Positions 60,318 through 64,000 of a stretch of 64,000 bases of DNA are shown here, one piece after another. A program made the translations under genes and the position numbers. The DNA is taken from positions 806,001 through 870,000 of the forward strand of contig NZ_LR217730.1 in NCBI RefSeq assembly GCF_900698985.1, given 5' to 3'. Position 1 is the first letter of the stretch, and each line of letters begins with the position of its first letter. The notes below the pieces were generated by a model. The model saw only the letters and a list, made by a program, of their open reading frames with translations. It was not told where the DNA came from and ran no database searches. The DNA is from Erwinia_E haradaeae_B (GTDB taxonomy: Bacteria > Pseudomonadota > Gammaproteobacteria > Enterobacterales > Enterobacteriaceae).

Positions 60318-60905
60318 ATGTTAACTAAAACCCCAAGTAAATACCAAAATATAGAAACACAAAAAATATTCGGGTTCTGGCTGTATTTAATGAGTGACTG
60401 CGTAATGTTTGCAACACTCTTTGCTACATATGGCGTCATCGTAAATAATATCGCTAATGGACCAACAGGTAAGGATTTTTTTAACCTACAATGTATATTG
60501 CTTGAAACTATTTTGCTTTTATTAAGCTCTTTAATGCATGGTTTAGCTATTATTCAAATGAATCTAGGACGTAAAAATTCAGTAATCGTCTATCTAGTAC
60601 TAACTTTTTTATTTTCTTTTGGATTTATTAGTATAGAAGGTTTTGAATTTCTGGATCTTTTTTCCAGAGGCATCACTCCTAATCTTAGTGGGTTCTTATC
60701 TGGCTTTTTTACTCTAGTTGGTACTCATGGTTTGCATGTGATTTTTGGTATGCTCTGGATGATTTTATTAATATTTCAAATAATCACCAAAGGTCTAACT
60801 GAAACCAATCGTATACGTCTTACATGTCTAAGCCTTTTTTGGCACTTCCTAGATATTGTATGGATCTGTGTGTTCACTATTGTATATCTTATAGGAGAAT
60901 TTTAA
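60318..60905 (+). CDS. cyoC: Cytochrome bo ubiquinol oxidase subunit III
   Basis: CyoC is a five-helix stabilising subunit of the oxidase. The 195 residues (E. coli 204) include IFGFWLYLMSDCVMFATLFA, FTLVGTHGLHVIFG and CLSLFWHFLDIVWICVF. It starts 8 bases after cyoB; its TAA overlaps the cyoD ATG by one base (TAATG). Confidence 0.96.
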   Translation: MLTKTPSKYQNIETQKIFGFWLYLMSDCVMFATLFATYGVIVNNIANGPTGKDFFNLQCILLETILLLLSSLMHGLAIIQMNLGRKNSVIVYLVLTFLFSFGFISIEGFEFLDLFSRGITPNLSGFLSGFFTLVGTHGLHVIFGMLWMILLIFQIITKGLTETNRIRLTCLSLFWHFLDIVWICVFTIVYLIGEF

Positions 60906-61234
60906 TGAGATATTCTACACAAAAAAATAGTGATACCTGTGCTAACCTTAAAACTTATCTGAAAGGTTTTATTATTTCTGTTATTTTAACTGTCATTCCA
61001 TTTTGGATGGTTATAACACAAGCTGGGTCAAAAAACACAATCTTATCTCTGGTGGTAATCTGTGCAATTATTCAAGTTTTTGTACATTTAATATACTTTT
61101 TACATCTAAACAGAAAATCAGAAGAAGGATGGAACTTAATTGCTATTCTGTTTGCAGCATTGATTATTCTCATTATCATTATTGGCTCACTATGGATTAT
61201 GTGGAATCTCAATTGTAATATGATGGATTCTTAG
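60905..61234 (+). CDS. cyoD: Cytochrome bo ubiquinol oxidase subunit IV
   Basis: CyoD is the small three-helix subunit needed for assembly of the CuB site. ATG 60905 (MRYSTQKN) has GGAG upstream and gives 109 residues, the E. coli length; the longer open frame upstream overlaps cyoC and is rejected. TVIPFWMVIT and GSLWIMWNLNCNMM match the family. Confidence 0.95.
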   Translation: MRYSTQKNSDTCANLKTYLKGFIISVILTVIPFWMVITQAGSKNTILSLVVICAIIQVFVHLIYFLHLNRKSEEGWNLIAILFAALIILIIIIGSLWIMWNLNCNMMDS

Positions 61235-61235
61235 T

Positions 61236-62150
61236 TTGAAATTGAAATACTTTGAAATTATAAATCACTTAATTACTCGATATATACAAGTAACCAAGCC
61301 AGGCATTATTTTTGGAAATTTAATTTCTGTAATTGGAGGCTTTTTACTTGCCGCTCAAGGTGATATTAATTACAAGTTATTTTTTTTTACTGTTTTAGGT
61401 GTCGGGCTAGTGATTGCATCTAGCTGTGTATACAATAACTATATAGATCGTGACATTGATAAAAAAACCACTCGAACTAAAAATCGAGTATTAGCTCAAG
61501 GATTGATCTCTGCAAAATTCAGTCTGATTTATGCCACTATATTAGGAATAATTGGTTTTGCTATATTATATATAGCAGTAAATTTTCTTGCCATGTTGAT
61601 TGCTGTTATAGGCATGATAATCTATGTTGGCGTTTACAGTTTATATATGAAACGTAATTCTCCTCATAGTATATTAGTTGGCAGCCTGTCTGGTGCAGCA
61701 CCACCCATTATTGGGTATTGTGCGATCTCTGGCCAACTACAACCAGGCGCACTGATACTATTCATGATCTTTAGTTTGTGGCAGATCCCACATTCTTACG
61801 CTATAACTATCTATCAACTTCGCGATTATCAATTAGCTAATATTCCTATTTTACCAGTAGTTAAAAGTATAATTTTAACAAAAAATTATATCACTTTGTG
61901 TATTATATTATTTATTGTGGCAACTCTAATGCTAAAGATTTTTGGTTACACTGGATATAAATATCTAGTAGTGGTTTCTACAGTAAATACTTGGTGGTTG
62001 ATGACAGCTATATCAGGTTATTGGACAAAAAATAATTTTATATGGGCACGTAAACTATTTCTTATTTCCATTATAGTCATTACAACTTTAAGTATCATGA
62101 TGTCTATCGATGTAATAGAATTAAATACAAAATCTTTATCAATATGTTGA
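61236..62150 (+). CDS. cyoE: Protohaem IX farnesyltransferase (haem O synthase)
   Basis: CyoE adds a farnesyl group to haem b to make haem O for cytochrome bo. The prenyl-diphosphate motif NNYIDRDIDKKTTRTKNR is present near 64-81, as are QVTKPGIIFGNLISVIGGF and YSLYMKRNSPHS. About nine membrane segments. No ATG precedes the conserved region; TTG 61236, one base after cyoD, is the likely start, giving 304 residues (E. coli 296). Confidence 0.95.
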   Translation: MKLKYFEIINHLITRYIQVTKPGIIFGNLISVIGGFLLAAQGDINYKLFFFTVLGVGLVIASSCVYNNYIDRDIDKKTTRTKNRVLAQGLISAKFSLIYATILGIIGFAILYIAVNFLAMLIAVIGMIIYVGVYSLYMKRNSPHSILVGSLSGAAPPIIGYCAISGQLQPGALILFMIFSLWQIPHSYAITIYQLRDYQLANIPILPVVKSIILTKNYITLCIILFIVATLMLKIFGYTGYKYLVVVSTVNTWWLMTAISGYWTKNNFIWARKLFLISIIVITTLSIMMSIDVIELNTKSLSIC

Positions 62151-62278
62151 AATTAAAATTTGGAAGTATTTTTCTTACATGTAATACAAAACAGTAATAT
62201 GTTATTATTTTATTTTTGATCCTGTTATAATACAACTAATCATATCAGCACGTGATCACTATAGAGATCAAAGCAATC

Positions 62279-63664
62279 ATGGCTAACAATCAAATGACTT
62301 CAATTGAAAAAAATGCAAGCTGGGGTCTTGGAGCAGTTTTTTCATTAAGAATGTTAGGGCTTTTTATGGCTCTACCGATTCTTACAACTTATGGATATAC
62401 CTTAGATGGAGCTAATGAAACATTGACAGGGTTAGCGGTTGGTATATACGGTATTACTCAAGCTTTTTTTCAAATTCCTTTTGGTTTACTTTCCGACCGC
62501 TTTGGCCGAAAACCATTAATTATTAGCGGGCTATCTATCTTTACCATTGGTAGCATCATTTCCGCTATGACACACTCTATATGGGGTATAATTTTTGGGC
62601 GTGCTTTGCAGGGGGCTGGTGCAATAGCTGGAACCATTATGGCGCTTTTATCTGATCTCCTGAGTGAAGAACACTATACCAAGGTAATAACTTTTCTTGG
62701 GATTAGTTTTGGGATCACCTTCTCTCTTGCTATAGTACTTGGACCTATTATTACGCAGACGCTTGGCCTTCAAGAGCTCTTCTGGATAATTGCGATACTA
62801 ACCATCATTAGTATAATACTTATACTGCTTATTGTACCATCACCCTCAAAACGCATATTAAATCGTGAATCTTCACTAGTAACAAGCAGTATTCATCATG
62901 TCATTAGTAATGTTCATCTTATGAAGCTCAATCTTAGTGTTTTCTTTTTGCATGCTCTCCTCATGTCAAGCTTCCTTGGGGTGCCTAAAAAATTTATAAA
63001 AGCAGGGTTATCTGCTGGCGAACACTGGCCGATATACCTATTTACAATGTCAATAGCCTTAGCTATTACAGCACCGTTACTAATCTATTCTGAAAAAAAA
63101 CGTCAAATGAAAAAAGTTTTTATCTTGGCGATAGGATGCATATTAGGAGCTGAGAGCATTTTTTGGATAATAGATTACCCAATATGGCCGCTAATCGCTA
63201 GTCTACAGATATTCTTTATTAGTTTTACTCTGATGGAAGCCATTTTACCTTCATTTATCAGCAAACAATCCCCTGCTGGGTATAAAGGAACAGCAATGGG
63301 AGTTTACACTACTAGTCAGTGCATGGGTGTAGCAACTGGAGGTTTTGTAAGCGGCTGGATATTAGATCATATGGGTAATAATATCCTATTCTTATTTAAC
63401 ATGTTAATTGCATTATCTTGGTTTGCATTAAGCCTGAATCTAAGTGAACCTCGTTATCTTATTACCTTACGTTTTCATCTTAAAATTAAAGATTGCACAC
63501 AAGATCCAATGCAATTGCAACAATTTCTACAAAAACAAGATGGTATATTTGATGCTTGGATATTACCTCAAGAAGAAAGCGCTTATGTAAAAATTGATAG
63601 CAAAATAACCAATCGTAACGAAATAAAAAAAATAATTTCAAAATTGCAAAGCACAAAAATATAA
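62279..63664 (+). CDS. yajR: MFS transporter YajR
   Basis: YajR is a proton-coupled major facilitator of unknown natural substrate. ATG 62279 (MANNQMTSIEKNASWGLG) aligns with the E. coli start, giving 461 residues (E. coli 454). Twelve membrane segments with the motif A-like GLLSDRFGRKPLI near 70, then a cytoplasmic ferredoxin-like YAM domain (EESAYVKIDSKITNRNEIKK) at the C-terminus. It follows cyoE by 128 bp, the same neighbour as in E. coli. Confidence 0.94.
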   Translation: MANNQMTSIEKNASWGLGAVFSLRMLGLFMALPILTTYGYTLDGANETLTGLAVGIYGITQAFFQIPFGLLSDRFGRKPLIISGLSIFTIGSIISAMTHSIWGIIFGRALQGAGAIAGTIMALLSDLLSEEHYTKVITFLGISFGITFSLAIVLGPIITQTLGLQELFWIIAILTIISIILILLIVPSPSKRILNRESSLVTSSIHHVISNVHLMKLNLSVFFLHALLMSSFLGVPKKFIKAGLSAGEHWPIYLFTMSIALAITAPLLIYSEKKRQMKKVFILAIGCILGAESIFWIIDYPIWPLIASLQIFFISFTLMEAILPSFISKQSPAGYKGTAMGVYTTSQCMGVATGGFVSGWILDHMGNNILFLFNMLIALSWFALSLNLSEPRYLITLRFHLKIKDCTQDPMQLQQFLQKQDGIFDAWILPQEESAYVKIDSKITNRNEIKKIISKLQSTKI

Positions 63665-64000
63665 TATATGATCCTAGTAAATTTTCAACCTCAAACACTC
63701 TAGATAAAAAAATTATTTAGTATTAGATAAAAATTATTTTATTTTAAATTTACAGCCTATAATAATAATTAAGTCTCAATCCTAATTGTATGCATTTGGA
63801 GATATTAATTAATAATCGCAATATCCAATAATCATCTTAACTGATAGAAACCTAAGAGAAACATATAAGAGGCAATACAATAATTTATGTCTTATAATAT
63901 TTAATGTTTTATAAAATTATAATATTTGAAATGATTAAATAATTTTCTATCACTTTTAATAAAAATAAGAACTATTAGTAATAATACCATGTAGATTCAT
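63665..64000. other. AT-rich sequence after yajR
   Basis: 336 bases to the window edge with no gene, RNA or clear terminator seen. Confidence 0.5.

Noticed and set aside
60824..60904. Longer cyoD open frame starting inside cyoC
   Set aside because: ATG 60905 has a good ribosome site and gives the family length.

Overview
The window looks like chromosome from a reduced-genome gammaproteobacterial endosymbiont of the Enterobacterales type. The spacers are very AT-rich, the genes are nearly all conserved housekeeping genes, and the proteins are strongly E. coli-like, often with identical length and local gene order. I see no phage, transposon, CRISPR array, toxin or defence gene. Recognised genes cover about 43 kb of 64 kb (roughly 68%). 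The long spacers often sit exactly where a gene is found in E. coli, so this genome seems to be still decaying. An insect symbiont such as the Baumannia group would fit, but that is inference.

Layout. 1.7-6.0 kb (+): fatty-acid cluster rpmF-(plsX relic)-fabH-fabD-fabG-acpP; fabD is split by a +1 shift and no fabF follows. 6.0-18.5 kb (-): the nusA-infB-rbfA-truB-rpsO-pnp-deaD translation/RNA cluster, with relics or empty space where rimP and nlpI belong, preceded by tRNA-fMet and tRNA-Leu(GAG). 18.5-26.1 kb (-): secG, glmM, folP, ftsH, rlmE, greA. 26.5-31.1 kb: mnmE (-) and glyA (+), separated by 1.9 kb of non-coding DNA. 31.5-37.9 kb (-): SUF Fe-S operon sufABCDS, with sufE displaced by 0.76 kb. 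38.8-41.9 kb (-): lipoprotein release system lolCDE. 43.8-46.5 kb (+): a broken yobF followed by cspC, then hemF. 47.3-48.6 kb (+): sstT. 49.5-54.5 kb: mdlB, mdlA and the Lrp-family regulator decR (-), with a divergent EamA-type exporter. 57.3-63.7 kb (+): cytochrome bo oxidase operon cyoABCDE and the MFS gene yajR.

How the genes fit together. The cell initiates fatty-acid synthesis, makes peptidoglycan/LPS precursors (glmM), folate (folP) and one-carbon units (glyA), builds Fe-S clusters by SUF and haem by the oxygen-dependent HemF, and respires aerobically with cytochrome bo. It keeps a Sec pore component and a Lol exporter, so it probably still has a two-membrane envelope with lipoproteins. 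Regulation is sparse: one Lrp-family regulator, cold-shock CspC, NusA and GreA.

Most interesting. (1) fabD is interrupted at CCC-TGA, where a single +1 slip restores a complete FabD. (2) Relics of plsX, rimP and yobF can be read by eye in the expected places. (3) Nine perfect 11-bp repeats, each carrying TATAAT, lie upstream of the suf operon. (4) An isolated GC-rich block lies in the nlpI gap. I found no clearly new multi-gene system; the novelty here lies in gene decay and possible recoding.
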